From assembly GCA_030146605.1 (NCBI GenBank), contig JASLBO010000050.1, positions 1 to 18,988 of the forward strand: a stretch of 18,988 nucleotides of DNA. The letters are read 5' to 3'. The DNA is from Sphingomonas sp. (GTDB lineage: Bacteria > Pseudomonadota > Alphaproteobacteria > Sphingomonadales > Sphingomonadaceae). The position numbers and the translations under genes are program-made. Positions 8,121 to 15,705 of this stretch are shown here, piece by piece; the first letter of the stretch is position 1, and each line of letters opens with the position of its first letter. The notes below the pieces were generated by a model that was not told the origin of the DNA, made no database searches, and worked only from the letters and a program-made list of their open reading frames with translations.

Positions 8121-8137
8121 TGCGAGTCATTATCAAT
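8121..8137 (-). promoter_or_regulatory. Fur-box-like site at the feoA start
   Basis: Read toward feoA, TGATAATGACTCGCA (8121-8135) has one perfect half of the classic 7-1-7 Fur box (TGATAAT) and 4 of 7 matches in the other half. It includes a GATAAT that resembles a -10 element. Fur repression of feoAB is well known in other bacteria, so location and sequence agree. Binding is inferred only. Confidence 0.45.
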
Positions 8138-8173
8138 AACCGTCGGGAAGCGCCATAGGCGATGTGCCGGAAG

Positions 8174-8827
8174 TCAGACTACCGGGTAGCGCAGCCGCCC
8201 GATGAAGCGCGACAGGCTGGGCCGGTGCGCGGTGCGGGCGAGGAAGCCGGCCTTGGCCTTTTCGAACTTCATGATGCCTTCGATGCGGCGCGCGAGGAAG
8301 GCGCGCGTGTCGGCATGGCCCTCGCTGTCGTCCTGCAGGAACACCATTATCGTCGCGACATAGATGCCGCCGAGCAGGGTCCGCTTGGTATAATGGTTGT
8401 AATCGGTCGCGGTGTCGCCGGCCAGTCGCCACATCACATCGGCCGAGCGCCAGCCGAGCTTCGCGGCGCGCACCGAGTTTTGCGGCATCGCGAGCACGGC
8501 GATCGCGCGGCGCAACGCCTCGCGATTGGCGGCGAGGATGTCGAGCCGCGCCTCGACCAGCGCGGTGATCTTCACGCGAATCTTCATCGCGGCGAGCGCT
8601 TCGGGAGTGACGCGCGCGGCCATGTCGCGATCGACGCTGGCAAACCACGAATCGATCATCATCGCCGGATCGCCAAAGGCGAGCCGCGCGACGTCGTGAT
8701 CCACCCCGAGGCTGTCGGCCGCCGCAAGCAGCGCCGCATTGCTCCAGCCATCGAAGGCGGCGTTGGCGGCGATCGCGGGCGCGAGCGCGTCGCGCAGTTC
8801 GTCGAGCGTTGCGTCTGCGAGGTTCAT
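8174..8827 (-). CDS. COQ9 family protein (ubiquinone biosynthesis)
   Basis: COQ9 is a TetR-fold lipid-binding protein that assists ubiquinone synthesis; in eukaryotes it presents intermediates to the COQ7 hydroxylase. This 217-residue protein shows the family's features: a leading small helical region, DPAMMIDSWFASVDRDM, the stretch SVRAAKLGWRSADVMWRLAG and the hydrophobic DYNHYTKRTLLGGIYVAT segment that forms the lipid-binding helices. Length fits bacterial members. The ATG at 8827 overlaps the stop of the upstream transporter gene by 4 bp. A 55-bp gap separates it from feoA on the same strand. In this window there are no other ubiquinone genes, so its pathway role rests on homology alone. 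Confidence 0.86.
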   Translation of the reverse strand: MNLADATLDELRDALAPAIAANAAFDGWSNAALLAAADSLGVDHDVARLAFGDPAMMIDSWFASVDRDMAARVTPEALAAMKIRVKITALVEARLDILAANREALRRAIAVLAMPQNSVRAAKLGWRSADVMWRLAGDTATDYNHYTKRTLLGGIYVATIMVFLQDDSEGHADTRAFLARRIEGIMKFEKAKAGFLARTAHRPSLSRFIGRLRYPVV

Positions 8828-9777
8828 AGCGTCGATTTAGGCTCACCGGCGGCGGAGGCAAGCTTTTGTGCCCGGGCGCGCTCGCCGGCACCGCTCTGCC
8901 GCACCAGCACGAGCGCGGCCGCGACCATGAACGCGCCAACCAGGTCCGCCCCCGCAAGCCCCTCGTCGAACAGCGCCCAGCCGAACGCCGCGCCGACCAC
9001 CGGCTGGATCAGCAATGCGATGCCGATCACCAGCGGAGTGAGATGCCCCAGCGCATAGATCATGCAGCCCTGCCCGATCAGCTGGCTCACCACCGCGAGC
9101 GCGATCAGCGGCCACCAATTGCCCGGCATCACCTGCTCGCCAAGCATCAGCGCGAGGATCAGCAGCGGCGGGATCGTCGCAAGCGAGGACACAGCAAGCG
9201 CCGGGATCGGAGCGAGGCGCTCGCGCGCTCGCGCCATCAGGATGAAGTAGATCGCGTAGAGCAGCCCGGCGAACAGGCAGAACAGGTCGCCGACGAGATG
9301 CTGGGACGAGAGGCTCGCCGAGCGGCCGAGTAGCAGCGCCCCGCCGATCGCGGCGAGCGCCAGCGCCAGCCCCTGCAAGCGCGTCGGCCACATCCGCGCG
9401 ACAAGGAAGCCGTAGATCGGGAAGAGCAGCGTTGCCGAATTGCCGAACAGGGTCGCATTGGCGAGCGTGGTGCGGACGATGCCGAGATGCCAGCTGGCGA
9501 GATCGGCGGCGAAAGCGAGCCCCGCGATCGTCAGCACGCCCCATAATCCGCGCGAGGCGCGGACCGGCCGATCGCCCGTCGCCACTGCCGCAGCGAGCAG
9601 CAAAGGCGTCGCGAGCCCGAGCCGCCAGAATCCGGCGGCGACGGGCCCGACATCGGTGAGGCGCACGAACAGCGCGCCTGAGGCAAGCGCGATATTGGCG
9701 ACGACCAAGGCGATCAGCGCCGTCGCGGCATGGCTTCGGGCCGGGATAGTTTTCCTTGGGGATGCGGCGTCCTGCAT
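8824..9777 (-). CDS. EamA-type DMT superfamily transporter
   Basis: This 317-residue protein has about ten hydrophobic segments in two similar halves, the layout of the EamA drug/metabolite transporter family. The first half starts at ALIALVVANIALASGALFVR, and includes LASWHLGIVRTTLANATLFGN, a family-typical segment. The second half ends with VGAAFGWALFDEGLAGADLVGA, the common EamA repeat ending, followed by a basic cytoplasmic tail. It probably exports a small metabolite from the inner membrane, but the substrate cannot be predicted. The ATG at 9777 follows a 56-bp gap to the divergent oxidoreductase gene. The stop overlaps the COQ9 start (ATGA), so the two are translated together. Confidence 0.88.
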   Translation of the reverse strand: MQDAASPRKTIPARSHAATALIALVVANIALASGALFVRLTDVGPVAAGFWRLGLATPLLLAAAVATGDRPVRASRGLWGVLTIAGLAFAADLASWHLGIVRTTLANATLFGNSATLLFPIYGFLVARMWPTRLQGLALALAAIGGALLLGRSASLSSQHLVGDLFCLFAGLLYAIYFILMARARERLAPIPALAVSSLATIPPLLILALMLGEQVMPGNWWPLIALAVVSQLIGQGCMIYALGHLTPLVIGIALLIQPVVGAAFGWALFDEGLAGADLVGAFMVAAALVLVRQSGAGERARAQKLASAAGEPKSTL

Positions 9778-9833
9778 AGCGCCCTGTAGCGTCCTATCTG
9801 GCAGAGGTCACAACTCAGAAGGTACGTTCCCCG

Positions 9834-10943
9834 ATGCCCAGCCTGTTCGATCCCATCCAGTTCGGCGCGATCCACTTGCCGAACCGCATCCTGATGGCGC
9901 CGCTGACCCGCGGCCGCGCGACACGCGCGCACGTGCCGACGCCGATCATGGCGGACTATTATGCGCAACGCGCCGGGGCGGGACTGATCATCTCGGAGGC
10001 GACGGGGATTAGCCAGCAGGGGCTCGGCTGGGCCTATGCGCCGGGGCTGTGGACCCACGAGCAGGTCGAGGCATGGAAGCCGGTGGTCGCCGCGGTGCAT
10101 GACGCCGGCGGACGGATCGTCGCGCAGCTCTGGCATATGGGCCGGCTGGTCCATCCGGACTTTCTCGGCGGCGAGGCGCCGGTCTCGGCATCGGCGAACA
10201 CCGCCCCGGGCAGCGTGCGCACCTATGCCGCCGAGGATAGCGGCGAGATCAAGCGCCCGTACGAGCAAGCCCGTCCGCTGCGCACCGACGAGATCCCTGG
10301 CCTGCTCGACGATTACGAGAACGCCGCGAAGAACGCGATCCGCGCCGGTTTCGACGGGGTGCAGATCCACGCGGCCAATGGCTATCTGATCGACTCGTTC
10401 CTGCGCGACAATTCGAATTTCCGCGACGACGAATATGGCGGGTCGATCGACAACCGCATTCGCCTGCTCGATCAGGTGACGCGCCGCGTGGTCGATACCG
10501 TCGGCGGCGACCGCACCGGCGTGCGGCTCTCGCCCAACGGCGAAGTGCAGGGAGTCAATGACAGCAATCCGGCCCCCTTGTTCGAAGCGGCGGCGGCGAA
10601 GCTCGACGAGATCGGCATCGCGTTCCTCGAAATGCGCGAGCCGCGCCCGGAAGGTACGCGCGGAATCCCCGATCATCCGCCAGTCCATCCGGTGATCCGC
10701 AAGGTGTTTAAGGGGCCGCTGGCGCTCAATTCGGATTATCATGCCGAGGACGCCCAGGCGGCGCTCGACGCGGGCGAAGCAGATGCGATCGCTTATGGCC
10801 GGCCCTTCCTCGCCAACCCCGATCTGCCGGTCCGGCTCGCGGAAAAGCTGCCGCTCAATCCGCAGCGCGAGGAGCTGTTCTATATCGGCGGTGCCGAGGG
10901 CTATACCGATTACCCGAACTGGGACGAATCTCAGGCGGCCTGA
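9834..10943 (+). CDS. Old Yellow Enzyme family alkene reductase (NADH:flavin oxidoreductase)
   Basis: This FMN-dependent TIM-barrel enzyme probably reduces activated C=C bonds, such as those of enones or nitro compounds, with NAD(P)H. The 369-residue sequence has the start FDPIQFGAIHLPNRILMAPL, the AQLWHMGR segment and the substrate-binding HAANGYLIDSF, giving His179, Asn182 and Tyr184. The pair His/Asn, not His/His, is a normal family variant. EYGGSIDNRIRL and the C-terminal phosphate-binding region AIAYGRPFLANPDL complete the set. It is similar in type to NemA/XenA-like reductases. The nearest weak ribosome binding site is AAGG about 11 nt before the ATG. It diverges from the transporter gene, and its 3' end overlaps the convergent membrane protein gene by 13 bp. 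Confidence 0.93.
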   Translation: MPSLFDPIQFGAIHLPNRILMAPLTRGRATRAHVPTPIMADYYAQRAGAGLIISEATGISQQGLGWAYAPGLWTHEQVEAWKPVVAAVHDAGGRIVAQLWHMGRLVHPDFLGGEAPVSASANTAPGSVRTYAAEDSGEIKRPYEQARPLRTDEIPGLLDDYENAAKNAIRAGFDGVQIHAANGYLIDSFLRDNSNFRDDEYGGSIDNRIRLLDQVTRRVVDTVGGDRTGVRLSPNGEVQGVNDSNPAPLFEAAAAKLDEIGIAFLEMREPRPEGTRGIPDHPPVHPVIRKVFKGPLALNSDYHAEDAQAALDAGEADAIAYGRPFLANPDLPVRLAEKLPLNPQREELFYIGGAEGYTDYPNWDESQAA

Positions 10944-11404
10944 TCGAGTCGATCGAGCCAGCTGGTGCTGGCGGCCCGGAGCTGCGCGCGCAGCTTCGGG
11001 CCAAACGCCAGCGCGAAGACCAGGAATATCGCCAGCGGCCAGAACCAGAAGCTCAGCACGACGAACAATGCGATCGCGACTGCGGCAACCCAGCGCAGGT
11101 TGAGCAGCTGCGCGCGGTTGGTGAAGTTAAGCCGGATCGTGCGGGGCGCCTTGTCATCGAACCAGCGCTTGGTGACGAACACGCCCGGGTCGATCCCGGC
11201 GCCATCCTTTGTCGCTCCCCTCCCGCTTGCAGGGGTCGCGGGAGGACCTGTCAGATCGTGGGGAGCGGCTCCAATGGCGCCTCCTCTGGACCCCGCAAGC
11301 GGAAGGGGCACATGAGACGAAGCAGGCTTGCCCGTCCGCGTGTCGATCACTTCCAGCCGGCGTCCGCGCTCCACCACTTTGTAGCGGGGGGGCGGCACCT
11401 GCAT
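10931..11404 (-). CDS. Small membrane protein of unknown function, last gene of the riboflavin operon, with repeat-derived insert
   Basis: I do not recognise the family. The 157-residue product has a cytoplasmic-looking N-terminal region (YKVVERGRRLEVIDTRTGKP), a low-complexity Pro/Ala/Gly stretch, and two closely spaced membrane segments near residues 107-138 (VAAVAIALFVVLSFWFWPLA onward), then a basic amphipathic tail. Residues about 32-63 are encoded by a palindromic repeat (11217-11309) that keeps the frame. The ATG at 11404 lies 3 bp after the ribH stop, which supports both the start and membership of the riboflavin operon. Its end overlaps the convergent oxidoreductase gene by 13 bp. 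A link to riboflavin is suggested only by position. Confidence 0.7.
   Translation of the reverse strand: MQVPPPRYKVVERGRRLEVIDTRTGKPASSHVPLPLAGSRGGAIGAAPHDLTGPPATPASGRGATKDGAGIDPGVFVTKRWFDDKAPRTIRLNFTNRAQLLNLRWVAAVAIALFVVLSFWFWPLAIFLVFALAFGPKLRAQLRAASTSWLDRLDQAA
11217..11309. repeat. Palindromic repeat element read in frame within a coding gene
   Basis: The left end CCCCTCCCGCTTGCAGGGGTC (split here as CCCCTCCCGCTTGC then AGGGGTC) and the right end, in reverse complement CCCCTTCCGCTTGC then GGGGTC, are inverted copies with one mismatch and one extra base. The interior includes smaller palindromes such as GGAGCGGCTCC. The element is about 93 bp and has no in-frame stop in the gene's frame. 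Repeats with a CCCGCTTGC/GCAAGCGG core occur, as far as I recall, in many sphingomonad genomes. Confidence 0.75.
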
Positions 11405-11407
11405 GGC

Positions 11408-11827
11408 TCAGCCGAACCGGCTCTTGAGCGCCAGCATGGCCAGCGCCGCCTTGGCGGCTTCTCCGCCCTTGTCCTTCTGCTCGCGATCGGCGCGGACCAG
11501 CGCCTGTCCCTCATTTTCGACCGTCAGGATGCCGTTGCCGATCGGCACGCCGTCGAGCGCCAGCGCCATCAGCCCGCGCGCGCTCTCGCCCGCGACGATC
11601 TCGAAATGGTACGTCTCGCCGCGGATCACCACGCCGAGCGCGACAAAGGCGTCGTACTCCCCCGTCTCGACCGCCAGCGCGACTGCACCCGGGATTTCGA
11701 GTGCGCCGGGGACCGTGACGGTCTCGTAGTCATGCCCGGCCTCCTGCAGCGCGGTGCGCGCCCCATCGAGCAGCATGTCGTTGAGATGGGCGTAGAAGCG
11801 GGCTTCGACGATCAGAACGCGGGCCAT
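11408..11827 (-). CDS. ribH: 6,7-dimethyl-8-ribityllumazine synthase
   Basis: RibH condenses 5-amino-6-ribitylaminouracil with 3,4-dihydroxy-2-butanone 4-phosphate to give lumazine, the penultimate riboflavin step. The 139-residue product has the family motifs: VPGALEIP (residues 39-46), [12 protein letters not shown] with the likely catalytic His74, and [13 protein letters not shown] (residues 93-105) followed by a basic/acidic helix. It is somewhat shorter than many RibH proteins (about 150-160), mainly at the N-terminus. The ATG at 11827 shares one base with the ribBX stop (TGATG), which supports the start against a longer open frame. Member of the riboflavin operon. Confidence 0.95.
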   Translation of the reverse strand: MARVLIVEARFYAHLNDMLLDGARTALQEAGHDYETVTVPGALEIPGAVALAVETGEYDAFVALGVVIRGETYHFEIVAGESARGLMALALDGVPIGNGILTVENEGQALVRADREQKDKGGEAAKAALAMLALKSRFG

Positions 11828-12963
11828 CAGTTTTCCGTATCGATTGCGCGCTCGCCGACGATCGACAGGCCATAGCCGTCGAGCCCGATGAGCGTGTGGT
11901 GGGTGTTGGTGAGCAGGATCATGTCCTGCACGCCGAGTTCGGTGAGGATCGTCGCGCCGACACCGTAGTCGCGCAGCTCGTCCATGTCGCGTGGTCCTAG
12001 CGTGCCGGCCCTCGCCTGCAAGGCGACACTGAACTGGTCCGGACGCGGCTTGTTGATCACCACGACCACGCCGGCGCCCTCTTCGCCGATGATCTCCATC
12101 GAGCGCCGGAGCAGCCCGCCGCGCCCGCCGCCTTCGCCGAAAATGTCGCTGAACGGCGACATTGCGTGCATGCGCACCAGAGTTGGCTTCGCCGGATCGA
12201 CCTTGCCCTTGAGCAAGGCGACCTGCTCGCTCTCGGTCGCCTTGTTCCAGAAGGTGAGCGCCGTCCATTCGCCGCCCCATTGGCTGGTGAATCGCGCTTC
12301 GGCGCGCTTTTCGACGAGATGGTCGTGCCGGCGGCGATAGGCGATGAGATCGCGGATCGTACCGATCTTGAGATTGTGGAATTGGGCGAACGAGACGAGA
12401 TCGTCCACGCGCGCCATCGTCCCGTCGTCCTTCATGATCTCGCAGATCACGCCCGAGGGATTGAGCCCGGCGAGCCGCGCGACATCGACCGCCGCCTCGG
12501 TATGGCCGGTGCGGACCAGCACACCGCCGTCGCGCGCGACGAGCGGGAAGACGTGACCCGGCGTGACGATCGCGTCCTTGCCCTTCGACGCATCGATCGC
12601 GACCGAGATGGTGCGCGCGCGGTCCGCGGCGGAGATGCCGGTCGTCACGCCCTCGCGCGCCTCGATCGAGACGGTGAAGGCAGTCTCGTGCCGCGTGCCG
12701 TTGTTGCGCGACATCAGATCAAGCCCGAGCTGATCGACGCGCTCCTTTGTCATCGCGAGGCAGATCAGTCCGCGGCCGAACCTGGCCATGAAGTTGATCG
12801 CGTCGGGAGTGGCCATCTGGGCGGGGATGACGAGATCACCCTCGTTCTCGCGGTCCTCGTCGTCGACGAGGATGAACATCCGGCCGTTTCGGGCCTCGTC
12901 GATCAGCTCCTCGGGCGAGGACAGGAAGCCGTGCTTGAGCAGGGCGAGTTCAGGCTTTGCCAC
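11827..12963 (-). CDS. ribB: RibBX: 3,4-dihydroxy-2-butanone 4-phosphate synthase fused to a degenerate GTP cyclohydrolase II-like domain
   Basis: The N-terminal half (residues about 12-210) is a full DHBP synthase that makes the four-carbon unit from ribulose 5-phosphate. It shows [10 protein letters not shown] (34-43), the TPGHVFPL stretch and [10 protein letters not shown]. The C-terminal half (about 214-378) is related to GTP cyclohydrolase II but contains no cysteine at all, so the three zinc cysteines of true RibA are missing; the usual substrate-contact motifs are also changed. This is the proteobacterial RibBX variant, not a functional RibBA. The GTG at 12963 is chosen: GGAG lies 7 nt before it and it overlaps ribE by 14 bp. 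A TTG at 12996 lies deeper in ribE and has no ribosome binding site. Confidence 0.93.
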   Translation of the reverse strand: MAKPELALLKHGFLSSPEELIDEARNGRMFILVDDEDRENEGDLVIPAQMATPDAINFMARFGRGLICLAMTKERVDQLGLDLMSRNNGTRHETAFTVSIEAREGVTTGISAADRARTISVAIDASKGKDAIVTPGHVFPLVARDGGVLVRTGHTEAAVDVARLAGLNPSGVICEIMKDDGTMARVDDLVSFAQFHNLKIGTIRDLIAYRRRHDHLVEKRAEARFTSQWGGEWTALTFWNKATESEQVALLKGKVDPAKPTLVRMHAMSPFSDIFGEGGGRGGLLRRSMEIIGEEGAGVVVVINKPRPDQFSVALQARAGTLGPRDMDELRDYGVGATILTELGVQDMILLTNTHHTLIGLDGYGLSIVGERAIDTEN

Positions 12964-13558
12964 GAAGCGACTCCATGCGCTGGAGATAACGGGCAAGCAC
13001 GTCGATCTCGAGATTGACCGCCTGCCCGGGTTGCAAGGACCCGAATGTAGTGACGGCGGCGGTGTGGGGAATGATGTTGAGCATCAGATTTACGCCCGAC
13101 GCGGTGTCCTCGATTGCATTGACGGTGAGCGAGACGCCGTCGACGGTGATCGAGCCCTTGGCCGCGACATAGGGAGCGAGCGCCTTGCCGGCGGCGATCG
13201 TCAGCCGATGCGACCCGCCCTCCTCGCGCCATTCGGACACCGTGCCGATGCCGTCGACATGGCCAGTGACGATGTGCCCGCCGAGTTCGTCGCCGAGCCG
13301 CAGCGCGCGCTCGAGATTGAGCCGGCGGCCCGCGCGCCACATCTCCGCCGCGGTGCGCGACACCGTCTCGGCCGAGACGTCGAACGCGACTCGGCCGGGG
13401 GCCTTGTCGACCACCGTCAGGCAGACGCCCGAGCAGGAGATCGACGCGCCGAGATCGATCGTGTCGACATCGTAATTGGTGGTGACCTCGACGCGCAGGT
13501 CGCCCTGCTGCGTGGCGGCGGCGATAGTGCCGATATCGGAGACGATTCCCGTGAACAT
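12950..13558 (-). CDS. ribE: Riboflavin synthase, alpha chain
   Basis: This enzyme dismutates two lumazine molecules to riboflavin and a pyrimidine that is recycled. The 202-residue protein starts with the diagnostic MFTGIV and has two lumazine-binding barrels in tandem. Barrel 1 carries [10 protein letters not shown]; barrel 2 carries [12 protein letters not shown] and [13 protein letters not shown]. Both halves are complete and the length is normal. The ATG at 13558 shares one base with the ribD stop (TGATG). The 3' end overlaps ribBX by 14 bp. Some schemes name this gene ribC. Confidence 0.96.
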   Translation of the reverse strand: MFTGIVSDIGTIAAATQQGDLRVEVTTNYDVDTIDLGASISCSGVCLTVVDKAPGRVAFDVSAETVSRTAAEMWRAGRRLNLERALRLGDELGGHIVTGHVDGIGTVSEWREEGGSHRLTIAAGKALAPYVAAKGSITVDGVSLTVNAIEDTASGVNLMLNIIPHTAAVTTFGSLQPGQAVNLEIDVLARYLQRMESLRGKA

Positions 13559-14511
13559 CAACTGCTCGCGTAGACTTCGAGCCGGTCGCTGCCAAGCATC
13601 CGCGTGTCGACGAGACGCCACTGGCCATGCGCGCCGGCGAGATCGGTGAGGCCGATCTCGCCGAGCGCGGGCTTGCCGCTCCCGAGCACGATCGGCGCGC
13701 GATAGAGCAGCAGCCGATCGACCAGCCCTTGGCGGAGGAATGCGGCAGCGGTTTCGGCGCCGCCCTCGACGAGAAGGTGGTCGACGCCTTCAAGCGCGGC
13801 GATGTCGGCTGGTTCGCTCAGACCGACCCAATCGCCATCCCCCCTTTCGCGAGGGTGACGGGTAAGAAAAAGGCGGCGCGGCGAACGTGGCCCCAGCCCT
13901 GGAAGCCGTACGTCGAGGCGGGGTGCATCCACCTCCACCGTACGCCGCCCTACGAGGATCGCCTCGTGCCGCGCGCGTTCGAGATGGGCGTGCGCGCGCG
14001 CCTCTGGCCCCGTGATCCAGCGGCTCTCGCCTGAGGCGAGCGCAATGCAGCCATCCAGCGAGGTCGCAAGCTTGAGCGTGACGAAGGGACGGCTCCTCGC
14101 CCGCCGGGTCAGGAAGCCCGCCATCGCCGCACGCGCAGCGTCCTCGCCGATGCCTTCGACCACCTCGCTCCCCGCATCGCGCAGCCGCGCCGCCCCTTGG
14201 CCGTTGGTACGCGGATCGGGATCGCCGAGCGCGATCACGACGCGGGCGAGTCCGGCAGCGACGAGCAGGTCGGCGCAGGCAGGGCCACGGGGAGACATGT
14301 GCGCGCAAGGCTCGAGCGTCACGTAACAAGTCGCGCCGCGCGACTTTTCGCCGGCTTCGGCGAGCGCCATCGCTTCGGCGTGCGGGCGGCCTCCGGGCTG
14401 GGTCCACCCGCGCCCGACGACGCGGCCGTCCTTCACCAGCACGCAGCCGACATTGGGATTGGGAGCGGTGCGCCCGCGCGTCCGCTCGCACAATGCCAGC
14501 GCCGCGCCCAT
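13558..14511 (-). CDS. ribD: Bifunctional pyrimidine deaminase/reductase RibD
   Basis: RibD performs the second and third steps of riboflavin synthesis: deamination of the pyrimidine ring, then reduction of the ribosyl side chain. The 317-residue protein has a deaminase domain with HAEAMAL (His44, Glu46) and the zinc cysteines in [17 protein letters not shown] (Cys69, Cys79), one residue farther apart than in the common PC-x8-C form. The reductase domain has [14 protein letters not shown] and [14 protein letters not shown]. Residues 218-228 ([11 protein letters not shown]) are encoded by a repeat-like sequence at 13828-13861. The ATG at 14511 is 14 bp after the upstream gene's stop; no strong ribosome binding site is seen. 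First enzyme gene of the operon. Confidence 0.94.
   Translation of the reverse strand: MGAALALCERTRGRTAPNPNVGCVLVKDGRVVGRGWTQPGGRPHAEAMALAEAGEKSRGATCYVTLEPCAHMSPRGPACADLLVAAGLARVVIALGDPDPRTNGQGAARLRDAGSEVVEGIGEDAARAAMAGFLTRRARSRPFVTLKLATSLDGCIALASGESRWITGPEARAHAHLERARHEAILVGRRTVEVDAPRLDVRLPGLGPRSPRRLFLTRHPRERGDGDWVGLSEPADIAALEGVDHLLVEGGAETAAAFLRQGLVDRLLLYRAPIVLGSGKPALGEIGLTDLAGAHGQWRLVDTRMLGSDRLEVYASS
13828..13861 (-). repeat. Degenerate GCGAAAG-core repeat within ribD
   Basis: Read on the minus strand, this 34-nt stretch begins CCGT, has a central GCGAAAG and ends GATTGG. The sequence before the permease gene at 18841-18874 has the same three blocks and the same total length. CCCTCGCG/AAAGGGGGG forms a decayed palindrome around the core. 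The translated RHPRERGD is a peptide I associate with chance translation of proteobacterial intergenic repeats. The identification is inference from two copies in one window. Confidence 0.5.
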
Positions 14512-14525
14512 CCAGCGCGCGTCGA

Positions 14526-14873
14526 TCAGAAGCCCCAATTTTCGAGCTTGTCGTCGAGTCGCTTGAATTCGGCCTGCCGCGCCTTGCGCCTTTTCTCGAG
14601 CTCGGCCTTGGCGATGTTGCGCTTCGCCTGGTCGATCACCTGCTGCTTGCGGATCTGTTCGTCGGTCCGCGTGATCGGCCATTGCTCGACATAGATGATG
14701 TTGCGCTCATACGGTTTCTTGAAGCTCGAATCCTTCACGAACGCCCACAATATCAGCGTCGTCAGGGTGAGCGACAGCAGCAGGAATCCCACCTCGTGCC
14801 GGCGGCGCATGGCGAGGAATGCGCGCAGGTCGCGATACGCACGAAGCGGCGAGAAGAATTTGAGAAAGGTCAT
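14526..14873 (-). CDS. Small membrane-anchored coiled-coil protein of unknown function
   Basis: I do not recognise a named family. The 115-residue product has a basic N-terminus (MTFLKFFSPLRAYRDLRAFL), one membrane segment at about residues 28-46 (VGFLLLSLTLTTLILWAFV), a short segment with NIIYVEQWPITRTDEQI, and a charged C-terminal helix rich in Lys, Arg, Glu and Ala (about 75-110) that probably forms a coiled coil. It is likely a single-pass inner-membrane protein with most of its length outside or inside as a helical stalk; topology is not certain. It ends 14 bp before ribD and is probably the first gene of the riboflavin transcript. A role in riboflavin metabolism is not shown. Confidence 0.75.
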   Translation of the reverse strand: MTFLKFFSPLRAYRDLRAFLAMRRRHEVGFLLLSLTLTTLILWAFVKDSSFKKPYERNIIYVEQWPITRTDEQIRKQQVIDQAKRNIAKAELEKRRKARQAEFKRLDDKLENWGF

Positions 14874-14892
14874 TCTGGAGCGAAGATAAGGA

Positions 14893-14920
14893 CGCGGGGG
14901 CTCCAGGGCAAACCCCCGCG
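14893..14920 (-). terminator. GC-rich hairpin downstream of tonB
   Basis: CGCGGGGG (14893-14900) and CCCCCGCG (14913-14920) form a perfect 8-bp stem with a 12-nt loop, 40 bp past the tonB stop and 20 bp before the next gene. In the transcript the stem is followed by TCCTTATCTTC, a broken T-run. It may terminate part of the tonB transcript or set 5' stability for the riboflavin operon. The rest of the 87-bp gap shows nothing clear. Confidence 0.45.
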
Positions 14921-14960
14921 CCGGCCAGTCGCTAATCCAGGCGGCATGGCCAGAAACGAA

Positions 14961-15626
14961 TCACTGATTCTTGATTTCGAAGCGGACGGTCATCGTCTTC
15001 CAGCTTTCCTGCGGCACGCCGCCCCGGGTGGCCGGCTTGAAGCGCCATTTGGCCAGCGCGTGACGCCGGGTCGCCTCGAAAAAGGCGTCGCTGGTGGCGC
15101 TGACCGCTTCGGCGGCGCGCACCCGGCCGTCGGTGCCGATCAGCACCTTGATCCGGACGAGGCCGTCACGTTCGGCGCGCAGCTCGGTTGACGGGTAACC
15201 GGGCTGGAAGTCGCGGGAGAAGCGCATGTCCTGTTCGGCGCCGATCAGCGGCGGAAGCGGCGCGGGGGGCTCGGCAGTCGTGGGTGGACCCGGCTCTGCG
15301 TTGACAGGGGGCAGCGGCGGAAGCGGCGGATATTCCTCGAACGTCGTCCTGGTGGGGTTTTCACTACGGGTTGGAGCATAGGGCTCGGGCGCCGTCGGGG
15401 GCTGGATCGTCATGCGCTCGTTCCGGGGGACGGGCTTTGCCTCGTCGAGCGGTGGCGGCACCGGCGGGTCCCGAAGTGGAATGATGGTAATGCGCTTCTC
15501 GGGGCCCCCCGGAATGACGTTGGGCGCAGCGAAGATCAGCCCGGCGATCAGCGCGCCGTTGATCAGGAAGGCGGCCCCGAAGCTGACGGTGCGGGACTGG
15601 GGCGGTGCGTAGCGTTCGGCATGCAT
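14961..15626 (-). CDS. tonB: Energy transducer TonB
   Basis: TonB couples the inner-membrane proton gradient to outer-membrane receptors for siderophores, vitamins or sugars. The 221-residue protein has an N-terminal signal anchor (about residues 16-36, FGAAFLINGALIAGLIFAA), a long Pro-rich spacer (about 40-140, with PPVPPPLDE and YPPLPPLPPVN), and a TonB C-terminal domain with YPSTELRAERDGLVRIKVLI split over residues 149-168 and KWRFKPATRGG. It lacks neighbours exbB/exbD. The ATG at 15626 is preceded by GGAGAG at 4-5 nt; an ATG four codons upstream is possible but overlaps that site. A good promoter lies 43 bp upstream. Confidence 0.93.
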   Translation of the reverse strand: MHAERYAPPQSRTVSFGAAFLINGALIAGLIFAAPNVIPGGPEKRITIIPLRDPPVPPPLDEAKPVPRNERMTIQPPTAPEPYAPTRSENPTRTTFEEYPPLPPLPPVNAEPGPPTTAEPPAPLPPLIGAEQDMRFSRDFQPGYPSTELRAERDGLVRIKVLIGTDGRVRAAEAVSATSDAFFEATRRHALAKWRFKPATRGGVPQESWKTMTVRFEIKNQ

Positions 15627-15668
15627 GTTGCTCTCCATCCATTGACCGGTCTGGTGCCGGTTTCGGTG

Positions 15669-15697
15669 ATGATACAACGTAACATACAAGAGGTAAA
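15669..15697 (-). promoter_or_regulatory. Sigma-70-type promoter for tonB
   Basis: Read toward tonB, TTTACC (15692-15697) and TATCAT (15669-15674) are separated by exactly 17 bp. They match the -35 and -10 consensus at 4/6 and 5/6. Expected transcription start is near 15661, leaving a leader of about 35 nt. The spacer contains TTGTAT twice as a direct repeat, partly overlapping the -10; this could be a regulator contact, but no regulator is identified. Confidence 0.55.
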
Positions 15698-15705
15698 TAG
15701 GTTGC

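Noticed and set aside
11827..12963. Annotating this gene as a bifunctional RibBA
   Set aside because: The C-terminal half has no cysteines, so the zinc site needed for GTP cyclohydrolase II is absent.
14874..14960. An FMN riboswitch before the riboflavin operon
   Set aside because: The conserved FMN-element blocks are not present; only a GC-rich hairpin is seen.
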